A stretch of DNA of 64,000 nt from Clostridia bacterium (GCA_017531805.1 JAFXKG010000002.1:1-64000), one strand, 5' to 3'. Positions 27,755 through 36,366 are shown, counted from the stretch's first letter. The notes: generated by a model not told the origin, from the sequence alone. Numbers and translations: made by a program.

Positions 27755-27811
27755 ATGAGAAAACTTTTCAGAAAATTTAATAAGAAGTTTGACTTATTGT
27801 GCACAGCTTAA
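27755..27811 (+). CDS. 18-residue peptide, candidate RiPP precursor
   Basis: ATG at 27755 with a strong GGAGG and 17-bp-spaced promoter encodes MRKLFRKFNKKFDLLCTA. It has a basic, amphipathic leader-like part and a C-terminal Leu-Leu-Cys-Thr-Ala, the only Cys and Thr in the peptide, the residues that YcaO cyclodehydratases convert to azolines. A stable hairpin without a U-run separates it from the modification genes, a common layout that raises precursor over enzyme levels. It could instead be a regulatory leader peptide. That it is the substrate is inference from context. Confidence 0.6.
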   Translation: MRKLFRKFNKKFDLLCTA

Positions 27812-27819
27812 AACTCTAA

Positions 27820-27860
27820 TGTGGTTTAGGGCACTATCTATGTGTAGTGCCCTACACATT
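27820..27860 (+). promoter_or_regulatory. Hairpin between peptide gene and enzyme genes
   Basis: AGGGCACTA-TCTATG-TGTAGTGCCCT with outer TGTG/CACA pairing, no T-run. It probably stabilises the short upstream mRNA or lowers read-through into the biosynthetic genes. Confidence 0.65.
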
Positions 27861-27873
27861 AAATTTTATAATT

Positions 27874-29454
27874 ATGAAAAATTTTAAAAAAGAAATTATT
27901 CCGCAAGAAATGAAAAGAAATATTGATGAGATTTTAGAAAAAGAACTTTTCAACGCTAATAGATATTATGCAGAAAATGATGTCAACATTTCAAAATTGA
28001 TGGAAAGTGAAATGAAAAAATCTCCTATTGATTTTTTGCGCGAATTGAGATATAGATGGAATTGGCATAATCATTTTTATGAAGAATTGCTAGAACCAGC
28101 GTTTTCTGAAATTGTTCAAAATAACTTTAGTGATTGTTCAGTTTCGCAATTAAAAAATATAATAGATATTTATAAAACTTGTTGTATAGTAGATGAAGTA
28201 ACATTAGTTTCTTCAGGAGCTATAAAAAAGCATTTAAATTATAATCTAGGTAAAATAAACACAGATGTGGAAGGTTTTTCACGAGAAGATGGTAAATTTA
28301 TGCTTTTAACGCCTCCTGTGGAAACTTTTTTTGCGCAATATCGCATTGATCACTTAAATTATATTTTAGCTATTAAAAATAAAGATGATAATATTGATAG
28401 TTTAAGAAGTGGTTTATTGGAAAAATATCATGCAAATGATGAAGAAATTTTTAAGGGTAGATTTGATAAGAAGTTTAAAAAGTATATAGATGTGAGCAAA
28501 GATGAAATTGTAGATAAAATTAATACTTATAAGATAAAGGCGGAATATAAAGTCAAACATAGTTATTTTACGATAGAAAATCCGACAAGAAAAGCATTTA
28601 CAGATATTATAATTTACGATAATGTTGATGAAAAATTTATATCATCGCAACTAATAGGAATTTCAGGATTTTTATTTAGGAAATTTGTGCTTAAAGAGTT
28701 AGATAGAATAGGTTTATTTCCAAATAAGTATGATATTTATGAGTTTCCAAAGGAAAAAATATTAAGTGTTTTAAACGAATTATTAAAACAAAAGGAGATT
28801 AAAATGGAAAAAGAGATTACACCTTATAAACAATCTGGTATGACATGTGCAATTGCATGTATGTTGATGGTTTTGCAATATTATGGAAAAATTCAAAAAG
28901 CAAATAGGCTTTATGAAAATGAATATTTCAGAAGATATCGCTCTAGATATTTGGATGGAACACCTTTTTCAGCACTTGCTTATCATCTTGCTAAAAATGA
29001 TTTAAATACAGAATTGATTCATTCTTCTCCAAATATTTTTGATAACTCATCAAATTTACTTTCTGAGACTATGTTTAAATTGTCTATGGAAGAATATTCA
29101 AAGTATTTAGATGCCGCCAAAAACAATGGAGCTAAAATTAAAAACGGATGCCAAATTGACACCGAAATGCTTAGAAGGTGTCTAGAAGAAGACAAGATGG
29201 TAATTATTGCAGGTCAAATTGGAGAAATTCTTCATGCCATTTTAGTGTGTGGCTATGACAAAGAAAATTTTATTGTTTGTGATCCTTTATATAAAGCAAA
29301 AACAATTATGACCCCACAAGAAATTGATAGATTCATGTCAACTGCATTAGGGAAATGGTGTATTACTGTTAGTCAAAAAATCAAAAAACAAGAACAACTA
29401 TTAGATGAAATTCCTGAATATCAAGAAGAAGCAAAAAATAAGCTTGATTTTTAA
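27874..29454 (+). CDS. RiPP cluster protein with C-terminal C39-type cysteine peptidase domain
   Basis: 526 residues. The C-terminal ~215 residues are a C39-like peptidase: Gln320 and Cys325 in KQSGMTCAIAC, His454 in GEILHAILVCGY and Asp470 in CDPLYK, as in bacteriocin leader peptidases but without ABC transporter domains. The N-terminal 310 residues match nothing I recognise. ATG 28804 (Met311, at the start of the peptidase) is preceded by AAAGGAG at 6-nt spacing, so a stand-alone peptidase may also be made. The start at 27874 lacks a Shine-Dalgarno. Likely role: removes the leader from the modified peptide, intracellularly. Confidence 0.75.
   Translation: MKNFKKEIIPQEMKRNIDEILEKELFNANRYYAENDVNISKLMESEMKKSPIDFLRELRYRWNWHNHFYEELLEPAFSEIVQNNFSDCSVSQLKNIIDIYKTCCIVDEVTLVSSGAIKKHLNYNLGKINTDVEGFSREDGKFMLLTPPVETFFAQYRIDHLNYILAIKNKDDNIDSLRSGLLEKYHANDEEIFKGRFDKKFKKYIDVSKDEIVDKINTYKIKAEYKVKHSYFTIENPTRKAFTDIIIYDNVDEKFISSQLIGISGFLFRKFVLKELDRIGLFPNKYDIYEFPKEKILSVLNELLKQKEIKMEKEITPYKQSGMTCAIACMLMVLQYYGKIQKANRLYENEYFRRYRSRYLDGTPFSALAYHLAKNDLNTELIHSSPNIFDNSSNLLSETMFKLSMEEYSKYLDAAKNNGAKIKNGCQIDTEMLRRCLEEDKMVIIAGQIGEILHAILVCGYDKENFIVCDPLYKAKTIMTPQEIDRFMSTALGKWCITVSQKIKKQEQLLDEIPEYQEEAKNKLDF
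28794..28806 (+). promoter_or_regulatory. Internal ribosome-binding site and start for the peptidase domain
   Basis: AGGAG then ATTAAA then ATG in frame, at the domain boundary of the 27874 gene. Suggests a second, shorter product or a recent gene fusion. Confidence 0.5.
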
Positions 29455-29464
29455 TGGAGGTTGA

Positions 29465-29788
29465 GTGAAATTATTACAAATTAAGGATTTTTTAAAGAAC
29501 AAAACGGTTATTGATGAGGATCTTTTTGTTGCCAAATTAAAAAAAACATATTTGCTTGGACCTAAAATAAATAACGAATTTGATTTAGAATCGTTTTATA
29601 AAAGAACTATATCTTCAAGTTTGTTTGAGTTTAAAAACTATAAAAAACTATCTTTATCTAAAGCACAAAGACTAATGACTCATTACATAAACAATCTTGG
29701 AGATAATGAGGTTTTAGAAATTTTTAAAGATGGCAAATTTTCAAAACATAAAATTATTAAAGTTCCAGTGGGGTATGATGAAAAATAA
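29465..29788 (+). CDS. Small RiPP-cluster protein resembling the C-terminus of E1-like (ThiF-type) cyclodehydratase partners
   Basis: 107 residues from GTG 29465 with GGAGG 4 nt upstream. The segment TISSSLFEFKNYKKLSLSKA and the ending KHKIIKVPVGYDEK resemble the tail of E1-like partner proteins, where a His-x-(I/V)-x-x-x-P-x-C-x-x-C zinc end is usual; here the Cys pair is missing. The N-terminal part could be a RiPP recognition element that binds the leader. It overlaps the YcaO start by 14 bp. The assignment is weak and rests on position as much as sequence. Confidence 0.5.
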   Translation: MKLLQIKDFLKNKTVIDEDLFVAKLKKTYLLGPKINNEFDLESFYKRTISSSLFEFKNYKKLSLSKAQRLMTHYINNLGDNEVLEIFKDGKFSKHKIIKVPVGYDEK

Positions 29789-31046
29789 ACTGATAACTGA
29801 TTATAATGAAATAGTAAATATAATTGGAGAAGATTATAAAGATTTAGCTTCAATATATAGCGACAAGTTTGGTATAGTCAACGCAATTCTTGAAAGAAAT
29901 GAATTGGAAAAATATAATTTAAAAATGTTTCAATGTTTAAGTGCCAATGCAAAGGACTTGTTTGGTTTGAGTAGAGAAGTGTCTAGCGGTGGCTTAGGTG
30001 TGGACAATAGCGAAAAAAGTGCCTTAATAGGTTGTTTGGCAGAAGCACTGGAGCGTTATTCTATGTCTTTTATTCCTCAAGATGATTTGGTATTTGAGTA
30101 TTTTAATAACTTAAAAGAAGAACACAGGATTTCAAATTTTTACACATATTCTGAGGAGCAGTACAAAAATTCTCATTTTAGCAATCCTAAAACGGAAAAA
30201 ATTTATTGGACTAAAATTAATTCAATAGATAATTTAAATTATACATATTGGCCAGCTAGTCTTATTTATTTGCCATTTGATTTGAAAAATCCTGTTGCTG
30301 AAACTACATCTACAGGTATGGCGGCAGGTGTTACAATTGATGATTGCATAAAGAGTGGATTATTTGAATTAATAGAAAGAGATGCTCTCATGATAAATTT
30401 TTTACAACGATTAAACCCTCCGGAAATTGATATTAACTCATTAAGAGGAGAGGCTAAATTATTGATTGATAAAATCAAACACGAGTATAAAATCAAAATT
30501 TACAAACTTTTTACAGATATAAATGTACCAGTGTTTTTATCATATATTTACAAAGAAGAAAATGGTAAAATTCATTATGGGATTGGAGCAAGTGCTAGTT
30601 TGAATTCTAACTATGCAATACAAAAATCTATTAAAGAATGCTTGTTTACATATTTTTATTCTAAAAATTTATTGCCATATAGGAAAGATAAACCTGAAGA
30701 GATAAATACGTTATATGAACATTTTTTATATTATCAAGGAGAAATGTTTAAAGAACTATTGTTTAATGGAGAAGTTATTAAATATAAAGAAGAAACGGTT
30801 GAATTGGAGGAAGTTTTAAACTCTTTAAAAGATAATGATATAGAAGTTTATTATAAAGAATTAACAACTGAAGACATAGTTCAAACTAATATAAAAGTTG
30901 TTAAAGTTATTGCTCCAGGGTTGATAGATTTAAATAAAAGCCACAATTTACCTCGATTAGGAGCAACAAGATTTTGGGGAGTTCCTCAAAAACTCAAATT
31001 AAAATATAATAAAGAATTAAGCAAAATGCCTCATCCATTTCCTTAG
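29775..31046 (+). CDS. YcaO-family azoline-forming cyclodehydratase
   Basis: ATP-dependent enzyme that phosphorylates peptide backbone amides so that Cys/Ser/Thr side chains cyclise to thiazolines or oxazolines. Family signatures: SEKSALIGCLAEALERYSM, ETTSTGMAAGVTIDDCIKSG followed by LFELIERDALMINFL, and KSIKECLFTYF. The protein ends KMPHPFP, the Pro-rich C-terminus typical of azoline-forming YcaO proteins. ATG 29775 is preferred (start overlaps the previous stop). About 424 residues is normal for a discrete YcaO. Confidence 0.9.
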   Translation: MMKNKLITDYNEIVNIIGEDYKDLASIYSDKFGIVNAILERNELEKYNLKMFQCLSANAKDLFGLSREVSSGGLGVDNSEKSALIGCLAEALERYSMSFIPQDDLVFEYFNNLKEEHRISNFYTYSEEQYKNSHFSNPKTEKIYWTKINSIDNLNYTYWPASLIYLPFDLKNPVAETTSTGMAAGVTIDDCIKSGLFELIERDALMINFLQRLNPPEIDINSLRGEAKLLIDKIKHEYKIKIYKLFTDINVPVFLSYIYKEENGKIHYGIGASASLNSNYAIQKSIKECLFTYFYSKNLLPYRKDKPEEINTLYEHFLYYQGEMFKELLFNGEVIKYKEETVELEEVLNSLKDNDIEVYYKELTTEDIVQTNIKVVKVIAPGLIDLNKSHNLPRLGATRFWGVPQKLKLKYNKELSKMPHPFP

Positions 31047-31055
31047 GAGAAGAAT

Positions 31056-32003
31056 ATGAAAAATTTTAACACGACAAATTTAATAAATGATTTAACATTG
31101 GACAGAAATCTAAAAGAAGATTTACATAATAAAATTTTAGCAGGAAATTTTAAATTTGATAAAGATATTTTAGATTTTATTCTTGTTTATATCTCAAAAC
31201 TAGAGCATAGAGTAAGTAAGATTGTATTTAATGAGTTAAGTTTAAAAACAGGATTAGCTTATGATGAGTTGATGTCCAGATGTGAATGGTTGCACGAGAT
31301 GGATCTAGAAGGGGTACAGTTATCTAAAAATCATAAAGAACTGTATGAGATTTTCGATAGCTTAAATATATTATTTCAAGAAAATAATATTGAACATTAT
31401 TATACCAGTGGAATTCTTTCCTTTTTATTGGTTGGACAAGAATTGGAACGATATCATCATGATATTGATGTTTTTGTGAATGAAACGGATTTAGAAAAAC
31501 TTGAAGCCGTTTCACAAATATACGGATTTTCATTTTATAGAAAACTTGGAGATAGGAAGAATGGAACAAAAAGAATTATGCTCAAAATGCAATTTAAAGA
31601 AATAGATATTCCAATAACTGTTTTTATGTATGAAAGAGAAAAAGATAATTCTATTACACAAAAAGATTATTATTATGATTTAAATGGCAATTTAATGGTT
31701 GAATTGATTTACAACAATGAATTGTCAGCAAAATTGAGTTTTAATGATGAAATAAAATATTTCCATAATATTCCATATAAAGCAATTTCTCTAGAAGCTT
31801 TATATTTGTGCAAAAAAGGTGGAAGACCAAAAGATGAATATGATTGTGCAGTATTTAAAGATTATGTAAATGAAAAAAATTTAAATGATTTAATAGTTGC
31901 TGTAAAATCAAACAAACCCTCTGAAAATGTTTTGTTAAAGGATAAGACAAAAATTGATTTTTTAACAAAATCAAACGATAAAGGATTGTATTATGGAAAT
32001 TGA
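31056..32003 (+). CDS. Nucleotidyltransferase-superfamily protein of the RiPP cluster
   Basis: 315 residues. SGILSFLLVGQELERYHHDI then DVFVNETD matches the pattern of Pol-beta-fold nucleotidyltransferases (small residue pair, then D-x-D: HDIDVF). GRPKDEYDCAVF near the C-terminus resembles the KD..D helix of aminoglycoside/AbiEii-like members. An N-terminal helical domain of about 100 residues precedes it. AGGAG lies before the ATG. It could nucleotidylate the peptide, a carrier or a thiazole alcohol; unknown. Confidence 0.65.
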   Translation: MKNFNTTNLINDLTLDRNLKEDLHNKILAGNFKFDKDILDFILVYISKLEHRVSKIVFNELSLKTGLAYDELMSRCEWLHEMDLEGVQLSKNHKELYEIFDSLNILFQENNIEHYYTSGILSFLLVGQELERYHHDIDVFVNETDLEKLEAVSQIYGFSFYRKLGDRKNGTKRIMLKMQFKEIDIPITVFMYEREKDNSITQKDYYYDLNGNLMVELIYNNELSAKLSFNDEIKYFHNIPYKAISLEALYLCKKGGRPKDEYDCAVFKDYVNEKNLNDLIVAVKSNKPSENVLLKDKTKIDFLTKSNDKGLYYGN

Positions 32004-32628
32004 TTATAGTTTTTATCTTTGTACAGAATCTGATATGTGTTACAACCATGATTCAATGTATAAAAAAGTTGAAGAAGCAATTTTGGGCGGTGTGTCTTTT
32101 ATTCAAATTAGAGAAAAAAATAAATCAACAGTAGAAATTTTAAAAATTGCTCAAAATGTTCAAAGAATAACTAATAAACATAAAATTCCGTTAGTGATTA
32201 ATGATAGAGTAGATATAGCACTGGCGATTAACGCCGATGGTGTGCATTTGGGGCAAGACGATATGCCTTGTAGTATTGCTAGAAAAATTTTAGGACAAAA
32301 CAAGATTATTGGTGTTTCTGTGCATAATTTAGAAGAAGCTTATCAAGCAAAATTAGATGGCGCTAATTATTTAGGTGTTGGTGCAATGTTCAAATCTAAA
32401 ACCAAACCTGATGCTCAAGTTGTGGATTTTAAGATTCTAAAAGAGATTAGAGACAGCATAGATTTGCCAATAGTTGTTATAGGAGGTATAAACCAGTCAA
32501 CCATACCTTTATTTAAAAATATCAATATTGATGGATTTGCAATGATTTCACCGATTTTAAAATCTGACAATGTATTAACAGAGGCTAAGAATTATAAAAA
32601 TTTAATCAATCAAATTAAAAACTACTGA
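31993..32628 (+). CDS. ThiE/TenI-family thiamine-phosphate synthase homologue
   Basis: 211-residue TIM barrel with the ThiE pattern: SFIQIREK, PLVINDRVDIALAINADGVH followed by LGQDDMP, IIGVSVHN, YLGVGAMFKSKTK and VVIGGI. ThiE joins HMP-pyrophosphate to thiazole phosphate. Pyrophosphate-binding residues appear intact, so it may be catalytic and not a TenI-like aromatase. It overlaps the nucleotidyltransferase gene by 11 bp, so it belongs to the RiPP operon; no other thiamine gene lies in the window. Alternatives: a thiamine salvage enzyme carried along, or a TenI-like tautomerase. Confidence 0.88.
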   Translation: MEIDYSFYLCTESDMCYNHDSMYKKVEEAILGGVSFIQIREKNKSTVEILKIAQNVQRITNKHKIPLVINDRVDIALAINADGVHLGQDDMPCSIARKILGQNKIIGVSVHNLEEAYQAKLDGANYLGVGAMFKSKTKPDAQVVDFKILKEIRDSIDLPIVVIGGINQSTIPLFKNINIDGFAMISPILKSDNVLTEAKNYKNLINQIKNY

Positions 32629-32710
32629 CTTAAACACAACACTAATAGTCAGTAGTTTCTTTGTTTTTAGGATAATTAACCGCTTTTGAACGGTTTAAAA
32701 CGATGTAAAT
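32618..32710 (+). repeat. Imperfect repeat R2 with terminator hairpin, right of the RiPP cluster
   Basis: AACTACTGACT/AGTCAGTAGTT stem followed by TTTCTTTGTTTTT forms the terminator of the operon and overlaps the thiE-like stop. The 20 nt CAGTAGTTTCTTTGTTTTTA and later AACCG-TTTTGAACG and AAAACGA match R1 at 27583 in the same orientation, so the RiPP operon is bracketed by direct repeats. Confidence 0.65.
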
Positions 32711-32935
32711 TTTTATTAAACGGAGTAGTTTGTATTTTTGATTATGGCATAAATCTAAATTTATTTTGATTGTGTCCCAATTATTATTCCAACATTGTAA
32801 AAAATTATTAAATCATGAAGTTGCAATTTTTTACTTAATATCAAAGATACAAGTAGTGATTATTTAAAATTTTTTGTAAAAATTAACAAAGTTTAAATAT
32901 TATGTGCTATAATGTAATCTACATAGGAGCTAAAC
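32711..32935. other. AT-rich gap with helicase-nuclease promoter
   Basis: I see no gene. An extended -10 promoter (TGC-TATAAT, -10 at 32908-32913) lies 22 nt before the ATG of the next gene, with AGGAG between. Confidence 0.6.
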
Positions 32936-35900
32936 ATGAAACAAACTCTTGACAAATTTATTTCCAATAACAATACGGGAATGATTTTATTAGATTCTCC
33001 AACGGGATTTGGGAAGACTTATAATGTAATACAAATAATGAAGGATTTTATTCAAGGCAATAGTCATCAAGAACTTGAAAGGATTTTTTTTGTTACTAAT
33101 CTAAGAACCAATTTGCCTTACGAGGATCTAGATAAGCATTTGTCAGAAGAAGAGAAAAAGAAGTACTTTGTAGCTAAATCATATGAGGAAAACATATTTG
33201 ACAAATGGAGTGTTATTAATAAAACAAGTCTTCCCGAAGAAGTTAGAGCTTCTAAGGAATTTAAAAGTTTAGATGGTGATCTTGAGATTTTGCTAAGTCT
33301 TGTTAAGGATGAAAACAAAATTCAGAATAAAAATAAGGCTATAAACAGTTTTCATAATAAAATTGCCACAATATCGGAACCTGCATTTAGGGAGTTTTTA
33401 AGAAAAACCTACTTTTACGGAAGATCAACTGCTGAAAAGAAAAAATTTATTGAAGATAATAAGTGGTTTAAAATTTTATATCCTATTTGTGACATAGAAA
33501 AATACAAAGTCGTTTTTTTAACAACGTCGAAATATTTTTCACCAATCAATACTTTTTATAGACTTCCTTTTTATATACATGAGGATGATATCATCAATAA
33601 TTCATTAACAATAATAGATGAATTTGACGCATCTAAAAAATATATTTTAAATCAAATAGTTGAAAACTGTTTAAAAACAAATGTGGATATTGTAAAAATG
33701 TTTATCGATATTCATTATACTTTAAAAAACCTACATTTTCCTTCGCTATTGTCTAAGGTAACAATGTACAATAAAGAAAAAGTGGACAAAGGGGAATGGA
33801 AGCCTGCCAAAGAGATTCTGAGAATAAATAAGAAATTATTTAATAATGTCTACAAAGAGCTTAACTTAAATTTGCTGTTGAAAAGTGATAATTTCGAAAC
33901 AAAAAAAGTTTTTTTATTTAATGATGGAAATTATGTAACGGTTTTTAATGATAATTCAAAAAAACATTTATATTTGAAAGCAGATAAAGGTGAGCAACTC
34001 TTAAAAATAAATGCAAATACATATCAACTTAATGGTACCTCTGTAAATAAAATGCTTAACAAAATAAATCATTGTCTTTGGCACTTTGCAAATGCGGTTT
34101 TTATATTAGCAAACAATTATCGTTTTTTCAAAAATTCAATAAATAAGGATTCTAATGACAATCAATATACACCAGAAGAAGCTATGGCCACTATTATGTC
34201 TATTTTTAATCTGCCAGATGAGAATCGTGAGTATTTAAAAAAATTAATATCATTTAATGATGTAGATATTTCTTTAGATGTTAAAGAAAATATAAGAAGA
34301 GGTTTTCAGTTTACAGAAGTTGAAGATAGCAATTATCATGATTTACAGTCATTAATTCATCAATTTAATTTTAAAACAACACCTGAAAATTTATTAATTG
34401 AAATCGCAAGCAAATCAAAACTTATAGGTGTTTCAGCGACAGCTTCTTTACCTACAGTTATAGGCAATTTTGATATAGAATATATAAAAAAATCTTTAAA
34501 TGAAAAATACTGTGAAATACAAAATGAAGACAAAGATAGAATCAAAAAATCATTTGATAAAAATCAAATGTTATACACTGATGAGATTTCTATTAATTCC
34601 ATTCTAATAGATGACGTAGATGGATTTACAGATAAAGAAAAGTCGAAAGAAATTTTAAAAGTTATTTATTCAGGTGATTTTTCAAACAAGTATTTAACAA
34701 AACTTGAAAACGAAAAAACGGATCAATATTATTTTTTAATATATTGTAAGTTAGCTTATGTCTATTACTTAATTGGTAAAAACGATGTTAAATCTACAGT
34801 AGCTTTTTTAAACAGATTACCTAGACATGACGATTCTAGTTTGGACATTAATGTTTTAAAAGAAATGTTTAGAGATATAGAAGATAATAACGCTTTGCCA
34901 CATATTAATGACTTTTATGTGCAAAGTGACAATTTTGATAACGAAATGGATGAAGTGTATCAAAAATTGGCATCGGGTGAAAGTTGTTTTGTAATAACAT
35001 CATATCAAACAATAGGATCAGGGAAAAATATTCAATATCCTATTAGTGATTTTGATAAGGAAAGAACAATAGTAAATGATCAAGAAAGAATGCAAAAAGA
35101 CTTTGAGGCTGTTTATTTGGAAACTCCAAGAAATTTAACCAAAAAATTATCAAATAAATCTGAAGATAAGTATAAAGATTTAGCTTTATATTTATTTGAA
35201 CAGCAAAGTTTATATCTCGCCGATAAATTAACATATGGTCACTATCGTCAAAATATCATTAATGGATTTAAGAAAGTGTTCTTTAATGATTGGTATTTAC
35301 AAGCATTTAATAAAAACTCTGATATGTGTTGCCATTCAGCACAACTTGTAATTCAAGCTGTAGGAAGAATTTGTAGATGCAAAAATAAAAACAAAAAAAT
35401 ATTTGTTTTTTCAGATAAAGAAATATTAAGCAGACTTAAACGAATCGACTATATATTAAATGGAAGATTATTTAATAAAGAGTTTTTAAAACTGTATGAA
35501 CTAAAGCAAGAAAATCTTCCTAAAGAAAATATTTTAAAATTATCTCAACAAAGCAAAAAAGCTTATGGGGTCATCACAAAAAATGCTTATACAGTCAGAA
35601 CGTCCAAACAGAAGGTTAATGAATGGATTGCTCTTAGAAATTTCGTTTTAAAAAATCCAACAGTCAGCAAAGATGAATTACCTGACAAATATAGCGAATT
35701 GTATTACGTATTTGATAACAATACAAGTGGTTATTGTTATAGATATGAAAACGGATATAATATAACAGAAATTAAGTTTGATACTCAGGAAGATATGTCG
35801 CAAGTATCCGCAATGGATTGTGAACTTCCTATTATGTTAAACATTCCATGCGTAAAACAACTTTTTGAAAAAGAAGGTTATACTCAAAGATGGAAAAGGA

Positions 35901-36316
35901 AAAAATGTGTTATGACACCTTCTCTCTATAACCAAGTTTACAAAGGTGCATTGGGAGAAGTTGTTGGAAAAGAAATTTTGGATAAAGAATTAGGCTGGAC
36001 CTTAATTGATATAGAAGATTACTCAAAATATGAATATTTTGACTATAAGATAAAGGAGAAAAATGTTTATCTCGATTTTAAACATTGGAATGATTTTATA
36101 AAAGATGCGCCTACATATGTAAAGAAAATTAAGAATAAATTAAATAAAGTTAAAGGTGAAAAGGCTATTATAATAAATATTATAAAAAGAGGAGAACATG
36201 AATTTCATACAAATGTCGATGATAATATTCTACAGATTCCATATCTAATTGATGAAGCTCGTAATGAAATTTCTCAAGATATGATTGATGTGATTCAAAA
36301 CTTTATTTCACAATAA
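32936..36316 (+). CDS. Large superfamily 2 helicase with C-terminal PD-(D/E)XK nuclease domain, candidate defence protein
   Basis: 1126 residues. Walker A is DSPTGFGKT (Lys27), Walker B IIDEFD (Asp228/Glu229), motif III-like GVSATAS, and motif VI QAVGRICR (Arg811, Arg814). The C-terminal 130 residues show a nuclease-like pattern: Glu1008 in GALGEVVG, Asp1036 and Asp1047-Phe-Lys1049 in VYLDFKHW. No signal peptide. It has its own promoter and terminator and sits in a tRNA-associated island next to an RM system, which suggests anti-phage or plasmid defence in one polypeptide. I do not recognise a named defence family. Confidence 0.75.
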   Translation: MKQTLDKFISNNNTGMILLDSPTGFGKTYNVIQIMKDFIQGNSHQELERIFFVTNLRTNLPYEDLDKHLSEEEKKKYFVAKSYEENIFDKWSVINKTSLPEEVRASKEFKSLDGDLEILLSLVKDENKIQNKNKAINSFHNKIATISEPAFREFLRKTYFYGRSTAEKKKFIEDNKWFKILYPICDIEKYKVVFLTTSKYFSPINTFYRLPFYIHEDDIINNSLTIIDEFDASKKYILNQIVENCLKTNVDIVKMFIDIHYTLKNLHFPSLLSKVTMYNKEKVDKGEWKPAKEILRINKKLFNNVYKELNLNLLLKSDNFETKKVFLFNDGNYVTVFNDNSKKHLYLKADKGEQLLKINANTYQLNGTSVNKMLNKINHCLWHFANAVFILANNYRFFKNSINKDSNDNQYTPEEAMATIMSIFNLPDENREYLKKLISFNDVDISLDVKENIRRGFQFTEVEDSNYHDLQSLIHQFNFKTTPENLLIEIASKSKLIGVSATASLPTVIGNFDIEYIKKSLNEKYCEIQNEDKDRIKKSFDKNQMLYTDEISINSILIDDVDGFTDKEKSKEILKVIYSGDFSNKYLTKLENEKTDQYYFLIYCKLAYVYYLIGKNDVKSTVAFLNRLPRHDDSSLDINVLKEMFRDIEDNNALPHINDFYVQSDNFDNEMDEVYQKLASGESCFVITSYQTIGSGKNIQYPISDFDKERTIVNDQERMQKDFEAVYLETPRNLTKKLSNKSEDKYKDLALYLFEQQSLYLADKLTYGHYRQNIINGFKKVFFNDWYLQAFNKNSDMCCHSAQLVIQAVGRICRCKNKNKKIFVFSDKEILSRLKRIDYILNGRLFNKEFLKLYELKQENLPKENILKLSQQSKKAYGVITKNAYTVRTSKQKVNEWIALRNFVLKNPTVSKDELPDKYSELYYVFDNNTSGYCYRYENGYNITEIKFDTQEDMSQVSAMDCELPIMLNIPCVKQLFEKEGYTQRWKRKKCVMTPSLYNQVYKGALGEVVGKEILDKELGWTLIDIEDYSKYEYFDYKIKEKNVYLDFKHWNDFIKDAPTYVKKIKNKLNKVKGEKAIIINIIKRGEHEFHTNVDDNILQIPYLIDEARNEISQDMIDVIQNFISQ

Positions 36317-36330
36317 AAAATAGTGTAGGA

Positions 36331-36354
36331 TAAAATATTTTATCTTTTAATACA
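36331..36354 (+). terminator. Weak terminator after helicase-nuclease gene
   Basis: GATAAAATATTTTATC self-complementary run followed by TTTTAA. AT-only stem, so weak. Confidence 0.35.
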
Positions 36355-36366
36355 AGTTTAGCAAAT

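Noticed and set aside
31993-32628. Thiamine biosynthesis operon
   Set aside because: No thiC, thiD, thiM, thiG or TPP riboswitch seen nearby; the gene overlaps a RiPP-cluster gene.
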